NCBI GenBank assembly: GCA_903864915.1
Contig: CAIPHS010000007.1
Coordinates: 79,146-143,145, forward strand
Length of the DNA stretch: 64,000 nucleotides
Origin: an uncultured Candidatus Woesearchaeota archaeon
GTDB lineage: Archaea > Nanobdellota > Nanobdellia > UBA10117
Reading direction: 5' to 3'
Shown: positions 36,428 to 45,624 of the stretch, in pieces
How the letters are laid out: each line of letters opens with the position of its first letter
How positions within the stretch are numbered: the stretch's first letter is position 1
Position numbers and translations under genes: made by a program
The notes under the pieces: model-generated
Seen by the model: the letters and a program-made list of their open reading frames with translations, nothing else
Databases searched by the model: none
What the model was told of the DNA's origin: nothing

Positions 36428-37445
36428 CAAACCTCACCTTATTCTTTATATCTAATTTTGCAATTTTATAGTTTTGCTCCTCAATTTCCGCCAGATTATG
36501 CTTCCAAACTTTCTCATCTCTTGCAAAAACAATAACTCTGCTGATTGGATCCTTGTGCTTAATCACATAACCAGTCAATTTCACAATTTCTTTTGCAAAC
36601 TTCTCCAGTTCCTGCATGGTTGGCATATCCTCTGCCTTCAATCTTTTCCTTGATTCGCCAAGCCAGGTATAACCCTTGAACTCCACAAATTTCGGCTGCG
36701 CCATGTTGATTAACTTGGCCCAGCCTTCAGCATCTTTCAGGTTTAGTCCTTTGACCAACGTCATCCTGAAAATCGTCCTGCATTTGAATTTTTTCATCAA
36801 TTCTAATGACTTAAGGACATTTTCCCAGGCATTTTTTATGAATGGATTTGCAATTTTTTCATAATCCGCAGGATTCGTTGCATAAACTGAGATGTATAGA
36901 TTAGTTGGCTCTGCTTTTTTCCTTAATAGTTCCTGCAATCTGCCAGGAACGGTGCCGTTTGTCACAAGGAAAGCAGTCATCCCTCTTTTCCTGACTTCTT
37001 TTATTAGTTCTGCAATTTTCGGATACAAAGTTGGCTCGCCATCCAGAGAAATTGCAAAGTGCACTGGATTCAGAGCTTCCTTATACTGCTGCAATGTTGT
37101 TTTGGAATTGCCCTTCCAGCCACTCATCAAGTCCCTTTGCGCTTCTATTGCTTCATTGATGATTTCTTTTGGATTATCCCACTTGGCATGCGATTTGAAT
37201 CTATCCTTGCCAAATGTTCTCCAGCAGAACTTGCATGAAAACGTGCAGAAATCCAGAGTCGGCGTCATCTGCAGGCATCTGTGTGAAGAAACGCCATAAA
37301 CGGACTTGTAACAATTACGCCCGCCGCGCATGACTGATTTTGCCCATCGGCAGACCTCAACTCCGCTATGTTGATGCTCGCCAACAACGCGATAGCCAGC
37401 GTTCTTGTATTGCTTAAGTCTTTTTTGTGTGAACTTTTTCTGCAT
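36420..37445 (-). CDS. taw1: 4-demethylwyosine synthase Taw1/TYW1
   Basis: RNCYKSVYGVSSHRCLQMTPTLDFCTFSCKFCWR radical-SAM motif. Confidence 0.94.
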   Translation of the reverse strand: MQKKFTQKRLKQYKNAGYRVVGEHQHSGVEVCRWAKSVMRGGRNCYKSVYGVSSHRCLQMTPTLDFCTFSCKFCWRTFGKDRFKSHAKWDNPKEIINEAIEAQRDLMSGWKGNSKTTLQQYKEALNPVHFAISLDGEPTLYPKIAELIKEVRKRGMTAFLVTNGTVPGRLQELLRKKAEPTNLYISVYATNPADYEKIANPFIKNAWENVLKSLELMKKFKCRTIFRMTLVKGLNLKDAEGWAKLINMAQPKFVEFKGYTWLGESRKRLKAEDMPTMQELEKFAKEIVKLTGYVIKHKDPISRVIVFARDEKVWKHNLAEIEEQNYKIAKLDIKNKVRFVG

Positions 37446-37475
37446 GATTAGAAATAAAAATTTAAGTTTAAAGGC

Positions 37476-38507
37476 TTAGCGCTTTTGCAGAATGAGGAAT
37501 TTTCTAGTCAAACCACCATGCACAAACATGCTTGTTTCAAATATGATTTTCCACTGCTTCTTGTTCATCAGCTTTTTCGCATTTATGGAATCCGGGTACA
37601 AAAGTGCAACAAACTTTTTCTTTTTCAAAATTTTGTGGGCTGAAGACATGAAATCTTTGTATAAAACATTGATGTTCTTGGCCCCAATCCTTGTCGACCT
37701 GCCATACGGCGGGTCTGTTGCAATTGCATCAACAGAATTTGGTTTCAAAATCTTTGTTAATTTTGTTGCATCGCCTTCCATCAAACGGGCTTTTACATTG
37801 TAAAAAGCAGTATTCTTCCTGCTGCCCTTAATCATTATTGCGTCAAAGTCAACACCGATTGGCTTGCATCCAAGTATCGCGGCTTCTATCAAAATTGAAC
37901 CTGTGCCGCAGAAAGGATCCAGCAAAATATAGCCTTTCTTTGCTCTTGACAAGTTCACAAGCAATCTTGCAAGCTTCGGCTTCAAAGTGGTTGGATGGAA
38001 AGCTGGCTTCTTCATCGGCTCCCTTTTCTTGAAACGGCCTTTGGAAACTTTCCAAAGCATCTTTGTCACATAAATTTCCTTGTTTGTTATGACAAAAAGC
38101 ACAGTTGTTTTCGGCTTTTCCATAGAAACTAGTGGAATCTCGCCATCCTTTTTCTGCACAAAATAATCATAAATTGGTCCTGCCAGCCTTGCCTCGAGCA
38201 TAGACATCTGATTTCCTGTCAAGTCAATGGCGCGCACGCAAAAAGGGATTTTTACAAAAGCCCACTTGACGTTGCCAAGCTCATTCAGCGAAAGGGACTT
38301 CAGCTTTGTTACCAAAAAAGCTGCAGAGTGCAGGAATGCAGACCTCTCTGCAAGCTCCTTGACTTTGATTTCAGAAAGGCTTGATTCCAAAATGACAAAA
38401 TTGTCAAATTTTTTAATTAAAACAAATTTAGAAGGATAAAAAAGTGCAGCTAGCTCTTCTAGGGCCAGCTCTGGATTTTCACCAGACAATTCAAACAGGT
38501 ATTGCAT
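37476..38507 (-). CDS. tRNA (guanine10-N2)-methyltransferase TrmG10-like
   Basis: THUMP-like N-terminus; LDPFCGTGSILIEAAILG; ATDPPYGRST. Confidence 0.88.
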   Translation of the reverse strand: MQYLFELSGENPELALEELAALFYPSKFVLIKKFDNFVILESSLSEIKVKELAERSAFLHSAAFLVTKLKSLSLNELGNVKWAFVKIPFCVRAIDLTGNQMSMLEARLAGPIYDYFVQKKDGEIPLVSMEKPKTTVLFVITNKEIYVTKMLWKVSKGRFKKREPMKKPAFHPTTLKPKLARLLVNLSRAKKGYILLDPFCGTGSILIEAAILGCKPIGVDFDAIMIKGSRKNTAFYNVKARLMEGDATKLTKILKPNSVDAIATDPPYGRSTRIGAKNINVLYKDFMSSAHKILKKKKFVALLYPDSINAKKLMNKKQWKIIFETSMFVHGGLTRKFLILQKR

Positions 38508-38674
38508 CAGCGTTTCTTGCGTATATCCAGCTTGTGCATTATCTTGTCAAGGTGCTCTTCCATTCTTTCTATGCGCCTATCTATTACAACAATGTACTTC
38601 AAGCTCCAGATAACACCTACTAACAAACCTAAAACTGTAGCCCAAATTACAAGTGTTCCTGCATCCATTGCCAT
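38507..38674 (-). CDS. 55-aa single-TM protein
   Basis: MAMDAGTLVIWATVLGLLVGVIWSLKYIVVIDRRIERMEEHLDKIMHKLDIRKKR; TGA/ATG overlap with 37476..38507; absent from ORF track. Confidence 0.7.
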   Translation of the reverse strand: MAMDAGTLVIWATVLGLLVGVIWSLKYIVVIDRRIERMEEHLDKIMHKLDIRKKR

Positions 38675-38712
38675 AATTAAATAAAAAAGAAGGGGTATAA
38701 AAAGGTGTGTTA

Positions 38713-39129
38713 CTACAATTCCTCGTCAAGAGAAGCGTCTTCGCCTGGGAGCTTTTCTGCTGGCTTGTTCTGGCCTGCTCTCCAGACTTTTGCGAAGCTT
38801 GGTGTGACGACTAGGAAATTCTCGCCGAAACCGGCAATATCCCCTTGGTTCGCCTCGACAGTCTTCTTTATCTTGTCGATTGCCCTTTTGAGTTCCGCTA
38901 GGTCCTTATCTTTCAAGGGTTCTATGTTTATGATTGAAATAGTAAAACCTTCCCTCACGCCAAGTAAGATTTCCTTTATGTCTTCAAATTTCTCCAACGT
39001 AAAGGGCCTTACCACTACCTTTGAAGGCTGGTCTTTTATATCGGCTTCGAGTTCAACGTAATCTTCGCCAAGCTCAACGTCAGATTCTTTGGTTGTAAAA
39101 GTTTTCTTTAGACTATCAAATATTCCCAT
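38713..39129 (-). CDS. sepF: Archaeal SepF-like cell division protein (DUF552)
   Basis: MGIFDSLKKTF amphipathic N-terminus; VVVRPFTLEKFEDIKEILLGVREGFTISIINIEPL. Confidence 0.88.
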   Translation of the reverse strand: MGIFDSLKKTFTTKESDVELGEDYVELEADIKDQPSKVVVRPFTLEKFEDIKEILLGVREGFTISIINIEPLKDKDLAELKRAIDKIKKTVEANQGDIAGFGENFLVVTPSFAKVWRAGQNKPAEKLPGEDASLDEEL

Positions 39130-39289
39130 TGTGTACCTCTGTTTTTACTGATGAATTACACAACAATATAAGCTTTTTGATATCGCAGCATCTAATTGAA
39201 TTACGAAAGCAAAATATCCCAAACAAAACAATACAGCTATTTACAATATGGCAAGCTTTAAAAAACTATTAGTTTAGTTGAGTATACAA

Positions 39290-40063
39290 ATGACACTCGA
39301 TTGTATTATTGCTGGAAAAGACTGTAAAAAAACTTGGATGCTTGGCTCTCAAGATGTCAGAAGCATGCAAGGTGCCGAAGCCTCTGATAACACGCGAAAA
39401 ATAGAGATGCTTGCACAAAATATAATTTTCGCCAGCGCCGGCACGCTAAACACTTCTTATGATGCATTCTTGAATGCGAAACGAGATATTGCTCAGTATA
39501 CGCAACCGATGGTTAAAGAGACCGCATACAGTGTTTACACTCAATTACAAAAAGAAATAGACCACAAAACATTCAGAGGACAAAAAAGAAGCTCAACAGA
39601 ATCATTAAATGTCGGTGTTATGGTTGCAGGCATAGACGCTTTCGGTCCAGCCATTTATGCAATAGATGTTAACGTTATAGGAAACTCGGATATTTATCGC
39701 GTGGTTGTGCCTTTCTGCAACATGGGCACAGGTTCTAAAACTGCAGATCCTACAATTAAGAAATGGATTCAGCACTTCGGTGGCCCAAATTATGAAACTC
39801 CATGCGACTGTATAGAAATGCCGATGGAAAAAGGCATCGAATGTTTAACATATGCACATTTGGAAGCAGCCGAATTCACACCTACAGTCAGCCCGATATT
39901 CAAGATTCTCTATTTGGAAGCAGGGCCTGATGGATTCAAGTCTGGCAAAGTGGATGCTTTGCCGATGAGAAAAATGAAGAAAATGTTAGAAGCAGACAGG
40001 AAATACTTAAAGATGAAACTTGATAATCCTGGTTTTGTTAAAAACTTCCTTAAGCAGAACTAA
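39290..40063 (+). CDS. Divergent proteasome-like Ntn hydrolase
   Basis: MTLDCIIAGKD...TRKIEMLAQNIIFASAG...VGVMVAGIDAFGPAIYAID...MGTGSKTADP matches the proteasome subunit layout. Confidence 0.6.
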   Translation: MTLDCIIAGKDCKKTWMLGSQDVRSMQGAEASDNTRKIEMLAQNIIFASAGTLNTSYDAFLNAKRDIAQYTQPMVKETAYSVYTQLQKEIDHKTFRGQKRSSTESLNVGVMVAGIDAFGPAIYAIDVNVIGNSDIYRVVVPFCNMGTGSKTADPTIKKWIQHFGGPNYETPCDCIEMPMEKGIECLTYAHLEAAEFTPTVSPIFKILYLEAGPDGFKSGKVDALPMRKMKKMLEADRKYLKMKLDNPGFVKNFLKQN

Positions 40064-41669
40064 ACCTGATTTCTGCCTTCCTTATCAAAGCGTCCAAAGC
40101 TATCCTTCCCAGCTTTGACTTCTTGTGCAGCTTGACTTCCCCGCTTCTTGGAACAGACAGCCTTGCAACTTGCTTGCCATCCACTTCAAGCGTGACTTCT
40201 TTGACATTTCTTGAAAAGTAGAAACTGATGTATTTCTTTTCTTCATTTACCTTAAAGCTAATTGCGCCGGCGTGCATCGTGCCGCCATGTGCTGGGGATT
40301 CTCGTCCCCTTTTCTTGATTGGCACAATCACTGTCTGCTCGCCGTAAGTATACATTTCAAATTCCAATTCATTTGTATCGAAATCCCTTACTTCAACAAC
40401 AGGCCTTGCCAAGTCTGCTTCTACCATGCCTGTCGGCACTTTGACTTTCATGCTCAGTTCTAGAACCCTTCCAATAGCTCCATTCTCTATGAAAATTACT
40501 GTGTCTATAATAGATGGCATCATGCCCAATTCCACACGGCCAACAAAACGTTGCACCGCATCAATCGGGTTTGTAGCGTGAACAACGCCAACAAGGCCAA
40601 TTCCTGCCAATCTCAAATCAGCATAAAGCCTGAAGTCCTCAGTTACACGCATTTCATCAAAAAAAGTGTAATCTGGCCTTGTCAAAAGCAGGACATTATG
40701 AATGTCATCCCTGTTTCCCAGATTTTTAGAGTACTGCACAACTTCATCCGGAACCTGCAAGTCCCTCGGGCTCTCAATCGTCTTCACAATTTTTCCGTCT
40801 TTCAAATATAATTTTGCAAGTGCAGATGCAAATGTAGTCTTGCCAGAACCAGGAGCTCCTGAAATCAGTATTCCTGCAGCGCCTTTTTCCAATCTTTCCT
40901 GCAACTTTGGCGACAAATTATAATCTTTAGTTTCTAAAATCACAATTGGCTTGACTGCTGTCAGCTCCCAGCCGTCTGCAAACGGCGGTTTTGTAATTAC
41001 TATCCTGTAATTCTTGAACTGCACAATTGTAACGCCAGAATTGTTCAATTCGATGAAAGCATTCTCGGAAATCTTTGTCTTTTCTATAATATCAGATGTT
41101 AGTAATCTTATATCGTGGCCTGTTAACGGTGTTTTCTGCAGCATCTCAAATTTCCAGTCGCCCGGCTTGCCCCTTTTTGCAAAAGGCAACGTGTTTTCCT
41201 TAATATGGACAGACATGGTCTTGTCATCAAAGAACTTCTCAATCTCCAGCTTGCCAACAGTCTTGTTCGGCAAAGGCGCCAGGAGCATCGTAGCAACGCC
41301 CATGGCTTCTGCTACAAGCGATTGCACCCTGTCTGCTGTGATTAAAATTGCCTTTTTCTGCACGGCAACTTCACGTATGAGATCATCCATCGCTCCCTGT
41401 CTTGCGCCTTTTATGTAGGCCTCGACAGGCTTCTGGCCTGCATACTCAAGAGAAATAATCTTATCTTCAGCCAGTTTCCTCAGCTCCTTAATTTCTTCCA
41501 ACCCAAGAAAGCCTTCGGACTGGTTTGTGTTTGCCTGGTGCTCTAATTCCGCAAGAACTGCAAGAGGTATGACTATCTTGCCTTTAATCTTCTCTTTTTT
41601 AATCAGGTCCGAAACTTGCCGTTCAATCAGAATGGAAGTATCGACGACGTACACTTCTTCTTTGTTCAT
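40050..41669 (-). CDS. PIN-domain plus PilT/VirB11-like ATPase plus KH-like C-terminus
   Basis: VVDTSILIERQ; LISGAPGSGKTTFASALAKLYL; archaeal PIN-ATPase architecture. Confidence 0.88.
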   Translation of the reverse strand: MNKEEVYVVDTSILIERQVSDLIKKEKIKGKIVIPLAVLAELEHQANTNQSEGFLGLEEIKELRKLAEDKIISLEYAGQKPVEAYIKGARQGAMDDLIREVAVQKKAILITADRVQSLVAEAMGVATMLLAPLPNKTVGKLEIEKFFDDKTMSVHIKENTLPFAKRGKPGDWKFEMLQKTPLTGHDIRLLTSDIIEKTKISENAFIELNNSGVTIVQFKNYRIVITKPPFADGWELTAVKPIVILETKDYNLSPKLQERLEKGAAGILISGAPGSGKTTFASALAKLYLKDGKIVKTIESPRDLQVPDEVVQYSKNLGNRDDIHNVLLLTRPDYTFFDEMRVTEDFRLYADLRLAGIGLVGVVHATNPIDAVQRFVGRVELGMMPSIIDTVIFIENGAIGRVLELSMKVKVPTGMVEADLARPVVEVRDFDTNELEFEMYTYGEQTVIVPIKKRGRESPAHGGTMHAGAISFKVNEEKKYISFYFSRNVKEVTLEVDGKQVARLSVPRSGEVKLHKKSKLGRIALDALIRKAEIRFSSA

Positions 41670-41675
41670 AGGACA

Positions 41676-42023
41676 TCAAGCTGGCCCGTAGGCCCTCTTG
41701 ACCACGTCCAAAAACGCCTTGGTGGCTTTATAAGCGTTTTCGGCATCCGCCCGCATGATTAAAGGCCTGATGGAAAGTTTCCATAAATCCAAATATGCCT
41801 CGGCAAAACTCTTCTCTTCCTTGTTCCCCAAAGATAGTTTCTGGCTTGCCAAAATAGGGCTTATGTTAGCTGTTTTTGGCAGTTTCAGGTGAAGCGTGAC
41901 CAGCGTGTTGGCTGCCTGCAGTATATGCTTAACAGCAGCTTCAGGATAGCAGGGCTCCCTGTGAAGAAGGTAGTCCGCAAACCTCAGCTTTTCCTCAACC
42001 TCTACAAATTCATGGCTTAACAT
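41676..42023 (-). CDS. Hypothetical helical protein, possibly HEPN-like
   Basis: All-helical appearance; AVKHILQAANTLVTLHLKLP. Confidence 0.55.
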   Translation of the reverse strand: MLSHEFVEVEEKLRFADYLLHREPCYPEAAVKHILQAANTLVTLHLKLPKTANISPILASQKLSLGNKEEKSFAEAYLDLWKLSIRPLIMRADAENAYKATKAFLDVVKRAYGPA

Positions 42024-42032
42024 TTTTAACTA

Positions 42033-42581
42033 TTAAACGGAAGTCCGATTCTGCAAACTTTCGGTTTGCACTATTCTTGTAACATCTGCAACAAACTTTT
42101 TCGTCCTGTTCGAGCATTTTTTGACCAATTCCAGGTCAAGGACTGACATGCTATACTCTGATGTGGAGAGTATATACTTATCGCCCTTCTTGAACTTAAA
42201 CATCGATTCCTTGTCAAATTTCTGTATGTCCATCAGCTTCTGGAATAGCCTGAAGTATCTTACATCCATCTTATACCTTTGTTCAACCTTATTCTTGTAA
42301 ATGCTTATTTCGGAGACGAATGTCTTGTTGTACGCATCAATCCTCTTGTAATAATACTCATATTCAAGCATAGATTGTACTGCAAGCCGCGCCGCACAGG
42401 TGACACGCTCCATTATCGACAAGAGAAACTTCATCTCCTGAACAAGCGGATAGGTGACATAGAGCATATGGTCTGCAAGCTCTATCTGCTTCCCAGCCTG
42501 CTGAAGCAGGTCTTTATACAGCTCCCCCATTGAAAATGGACTAGCGAAAAGCATTGGCTTTTCAGCGCTGCCCATTAGCAC
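42033..42581 (-). CDS. Hypothetical helical protein
   Basis: 182-aa ORF in tandem with 41676..42023. Confidence 0.65.
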   Translation of the reverse strand: MLMGSAEKPMLFASPFSMGELYKDLLQQAGKQIELADHMLYVTYPLVQEMKFLLSIMERVTCAARLAVQSMLEYEYYYKRIDAYNKTFVSEISIYKNKVEQRYKMDVRYFRLFQKLMDIQKFDKESMFKFKKGDKYILSTSEYSMSVLDLELVKKCSNRTKKFVADVTRIVQTESLQNRTSV

Positions 42582-42622
42582 CCCATTAGATTAAAAAAGG
42601 GTAAGCATAAAGCCTTTTTGAT

Positions 42623-42710
42623 GCCTCCGTAGCTCAGCGGTAGAGCGCCCGTTTCGTACCAGATATTGCGAAAGAACGGGAGGCCGTAGGTTCAATCCCT
42701 GCCGGGGGCA
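42623..42710 (+). tRNA. tRNA-Thr(CGU) with 16-nt intron (42659..42674) at 37/38
   Basis: Acceptor GCCTCCG/CGGGGGC, anticodon stem CCCGT/ACGGG, T arm GTAGG-TTCAATC-CCTGC; BHB helix TTCG/CGAA with 3-nt bulges. Confidence 0.92.
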
Positions 42711-42719
42711 GTTCATAAC

Positions 42720-42962
42720 ATGAAAATTCAGCAAAGTGTTAAGGCATTTGAAAAAAAGCTTGGTTTTAACAAAACACCAAAAGAGCAGATAATGAAGTTC
42801 TTTCAAAAGGATGCTAAATTTATCAAGAAAGGCAAGCGCCTAAGGCACAAAACCCTTGATGTTTTCTTTGAAATCATACAATTAGCAAATAGACTACATA
42901 TCAATTTAGAAAAAGATATTCAAAAGCACATGAAAGAAGCTGAGGTCAAGTATCGGAAATGA
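42720..42962 (+). CDS. MazG-like small protein (tentative)
   Basis: TLDVFFEIIQLANRLHINLEKDIQKHMKEAEVKY resembles the C-terminal half of MazG-type proteins. Confidence 0.5.
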   Translation: MKIQQSVKAFEKKLGFNKTPKEQIMKFFQKDAKFIKKGKRLRHKTLDVFFEIIQLANRLHINLEKDIQKHMKEAEVKYRK

Positions 42963-43726
42963 AACCGTTTGACGCGCGTGGAAATCTGTCCCGGGGCACT
43001 CGTATGAACAAAATAAAAGTGCAACACAAAAGAAAGTTATTGTCACTAATTAAGCTTGCAATATTATATGAGATTGCTCTACTCTTAGTGACTTTAGACA
43101 AGGTGCCCGAATCCGAAGTTGCACTTCATAGCTACAAATTTAAGTGCAGGCGCAAGACAACCGATTATGTACACCTCACCAAATACTATGAAGCTGAAAC
43201 AACTGAATTCTTGCTGAATAAAAAAGGTGACTTTTTTGTAGACGTAGGGGCACATATCGGCAGATATTCCGTTTTGTTATCTAAGAATTTCAAAAAGGTA
43301 GTTGCATTTGAGCCGGTCAAGAGTACTTTTAATCAGCTTAACACAAATGTTTCGATGAACTGTTTAAATAATGTCAAATTGGTAAATGCTGCTGCATACG
43401 AAAAAGCGGGCAATAAAATAATTCACTGTGAGCTGAATTTGGGCAGCTCTTCTTTTTATACTAAATCGCGCAAAACAGAACGGATTAAAACCATTGCGTT
43501 AGACAACATTGTACGAAAGGCGGATCTAATCAAAATCGATGTTGAGGGTGCAGAATTGCATGCCTTAAAAGGTGCTAAACAACTTTTAACAAATAATAAC
43601 CCCATTTTAGTCATAGAATCCTTTAATGTCAATCCAATCAAAAATTATTTGAAGAAATTTGGCTACTCCATAACGGATAGATTAGACCATACTAATTTCG
43701 TATTCGAAAAAAACTGCCCGTGGTAA
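42959..43726 (+). CDS. FkbM family methyltransferase
   Basis: FFVDVGAHIGRYSVLLSKNFKKVVAFEPVKSTFNQLNTNV; LIKIDVEGAELHALKGA. Confidence 0.88.
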   Translation: MKPFDARGNLSRGTRMNKIKVQHKRKLLSLIKLAILYEIALLLVTLDKVPESEVALHSYKFKCRRKTTDYVHLTKYYEAETTEFLLNKKGDFFVDVGAHIGRYSVLLSKNFKKVVAFEPVKSTFNQLNTNVSMNCLNNVKLVNAAAYEKAGNKIIHCELNLGSSSFYTKSRKTERIKTIALDNIVRKADLIKIDVEGAELHALKGAKQLLTNNNPILVIESFNVNPIKNYLKKFGYSITDRLDHTNFVFEKNCPW

Positions 43727-43732
43727 GTTGAT

Positions 43733-44503
43733 ATGAAACCTTTCGATGTGCACTGCCATCTTTATGACGAAAGCTTTGACAAAGATAGAGCCAATGTAAT
43801 TGAAAGGGCGAAGAAAGTCCTTTCAGGCATTGTTGACGTTGGTGAAGAACCTGAATCAAACAGGAAAGTTCTCGAATTATGCAAAAAATATCCAACATTT
43901 ATTTTCCCAGGGCTGGCAATCCATCCCGCAAAAGTCCATTTGCTGACAGACAAAGAGATAGATGCTGAAATTTCCTTCATCAGGAAGCAAAAGAATCTTG
44001 TTTGCATCGGCGAATGCGGCCTGGATTACATGTGGGCTGAAAAATCAGGCGATTTTGATAAGACTAAGAAAAGGCAGCAGGAAACTTTTAGAAAAATGAT
44101 AGACTTGGCAAATGACATGAACTTGCCAGTAAACACTCATTCACGCAGGGCAACCTCAGCAGTTATAGACTTGCTGAAGAAATACAAAGCAAAGAAAGCA
44201 ATTCTTCACGGTTTTTCAGGCAAAATTGAGGAAGCCAGGGAAGCTGTAAAGCTTGGCTACAAAATTGCAGTAGGTGCGAACATATCTAATTGGACAGAAA
44301 CGCTGGAATATCTTAAAGAATTTCCGCTCAGCACGTTTGTTTTGCACACAGATTCACCAGTCATGGGCCCTGTGAAGGGTGAAAGAAATGAGCCTGCAAA
44401 CATTTCCTTGGTTGTAAAGGAAATTGCTAAAATAAAGAAAATTCCGGAAGAAAAAGTTATAGAAATAACGAACAAAAACGTAAAAGAACTGTTTGGAATC
44501 TAG
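43733..44503 (+). CDS. TatD family metal-dependent hydrolase
   Basis: FDVHCHLYDESFD; IGECGLDYMW; LHTDSPVMGP. Confidence 0.92.
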   Translation: MKPFDVHCHLYDESFDKDRANVIERAKKVLSGIVDVGEEPESNRKVLELCKKYPTFIFPGLAIHPAKVHLLTDKEIDAEISFIRKQKNLVCIGECGLDYMWAEKSGDFDKTKKRQQETFRKMIDLANDMNLPVNTHSRRATSAVIDLLKKYKAKKAILHGFSGKIEEAREAVKLGYKIAVGANISNWTETLEYLKEFPLSTFVLHTDSPVMGPVKGERNEPANISLVVKEIAKIKKIPEEKVIEITNKNVKELFGI

Positions 44504-45363
44504 CCGATGTAGCGCTGCTCATCATCCTTTGCTTTCTTTACTGCGCCTGCTTCCTTTGCCTGCTCCATCATGCCTTTCAACTGTTCTTCAAAGCCTTCGG
44601 CTTTCTTCAGCAAAGGCCGATAATCAATCTTCAAGCCCAGATATTTGTCCAGGGCTTCTATGATTTTTGCTGCTGCCTTGCTATCTGGCAGGTTTGAATG
44701 TGTTTCTGCAAAGATGAATGATGCATTGCAGTTCTTTTCAGCTTTAAGCATCAATGCGCCAGCGGGACCAAAAATAATACCATCTTTCACAGGGTTTATG
44801 CCGAGTGCTTCGAATCTTTTCTTTTTTTCTTCGCAGTTTGTATAATAGTATGTATTCGGTTCCGTTTTATCCGATTCAGACCCTATGCCCTCTATGCATA
44901 TGATTTCCTTCGCATTGACTTTCTTGTACAAATCAAGCAAGGCGTCGGTGACTTCCCATTCCATACCTGCGACACCCGTAACAGCTTCCAGAACAATTAT
45001 GTTGTACTTATCATTGTGGAAAATTTCCAAAGGCTGCACTACTCTTTTTCCGTGCACGAAGGCAATTGGCGCCAGCCTTGGCGACCAGAACGAGCCTATA
45101 GAGTGCATCTTCAGATGATCCATCAAAAACTCAACTGCAATTGTTGCAACAAAACCGAAACCTGGGAAACCTTCGATTATGATTGAATTTTTCGGCTTTT
45201 CCTTCAATTTTAACTCAAGCTTTCTCGAGCCATAAGACATGCTCCTTAAATTGGGAGCAATCTCGTGATTATTAGGTATTCCTGGCATTGAAGGAAGCTT
45301 AATCTTCGGGTTTGTAATCCTTCGTTGCATCCCACTAAGGTCTGGTAAAATCGATGCGGCCAT
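44500..45363 (-). CDS. PAC2 family (proteasome assembly chaperone-like) protein
   Basis: IIEGFPGFGFVATIAVEFLMDHLKM; IFGPAGALMLKAE. Confidence 0.88.
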   Translation of the reverse strand: MAASILPDLSGMQRRITNPKIKLPSMPGIPNNHEIAPNLRSMSYGSRKLELKLKEKPKNSIIIEGFPGFGFVATIAVEFLMDHLKMHSIGSFWSPRLAPIAFVHGKRVVQPLEIFHNDKYNIIVLEAVTGVAGMEWEVTDALLDLYKKVNAKEIICIEGIGSESDKTEPNTYYYTNCEEKKKRFEALGINPVKDGIIFGPAGALMLKAEKNCNASFIFAETHSNLPDSKAAAKIIEALDKYLGLKIDYRPLLKKAEGFEEQLKGMMEQAKEAGAVKKAKDDEQRYIG

Positions 45364-45439
45364 GATAGCATTAATTCTGCCGCTTATATAAAAGTTTAGG
45401 TTAGGAAAAGCTTTAAAAAGTGGCTCGCGGAGCTCAAAT

Positions 45440-45560
45440 TGCTAGCGGTCAAAGTACCAGGGCAAAACCTGCTCTCGTTCCGAACGCAGAAGTTAATCCT
45501 GGTAACGTTTTGTCGTGTACTGACCCGTCACGGGTCGGGAAAGGCAGAAAACTGCTAGTA
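45440..45560 (+). rRNA. rrf: 5S rRNA
   Basis: GCTAGCGGTCAAAGTACCAGGGCAAAACCTGCTCTCGTTCCGAACGCAGAAGTTAATCCTGG...ACTGCTAG; helix I CTAGCGGT/ACTGCTAG; boundaries approximate. Confidence 0.85.
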
Positions 45561-45624
45561 CTTTTATATCTTATTAGTATCCACTAACAAACCCTTTAAG
45601 CCATTACATCTCCAATAATATGCT

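Noticed and set aside
45440-45560. Standalone 5S rRNA away from 16S/23S genes
   Set aside because: Unlinked rRNA genes are common in archaea, so not counted as unusual.
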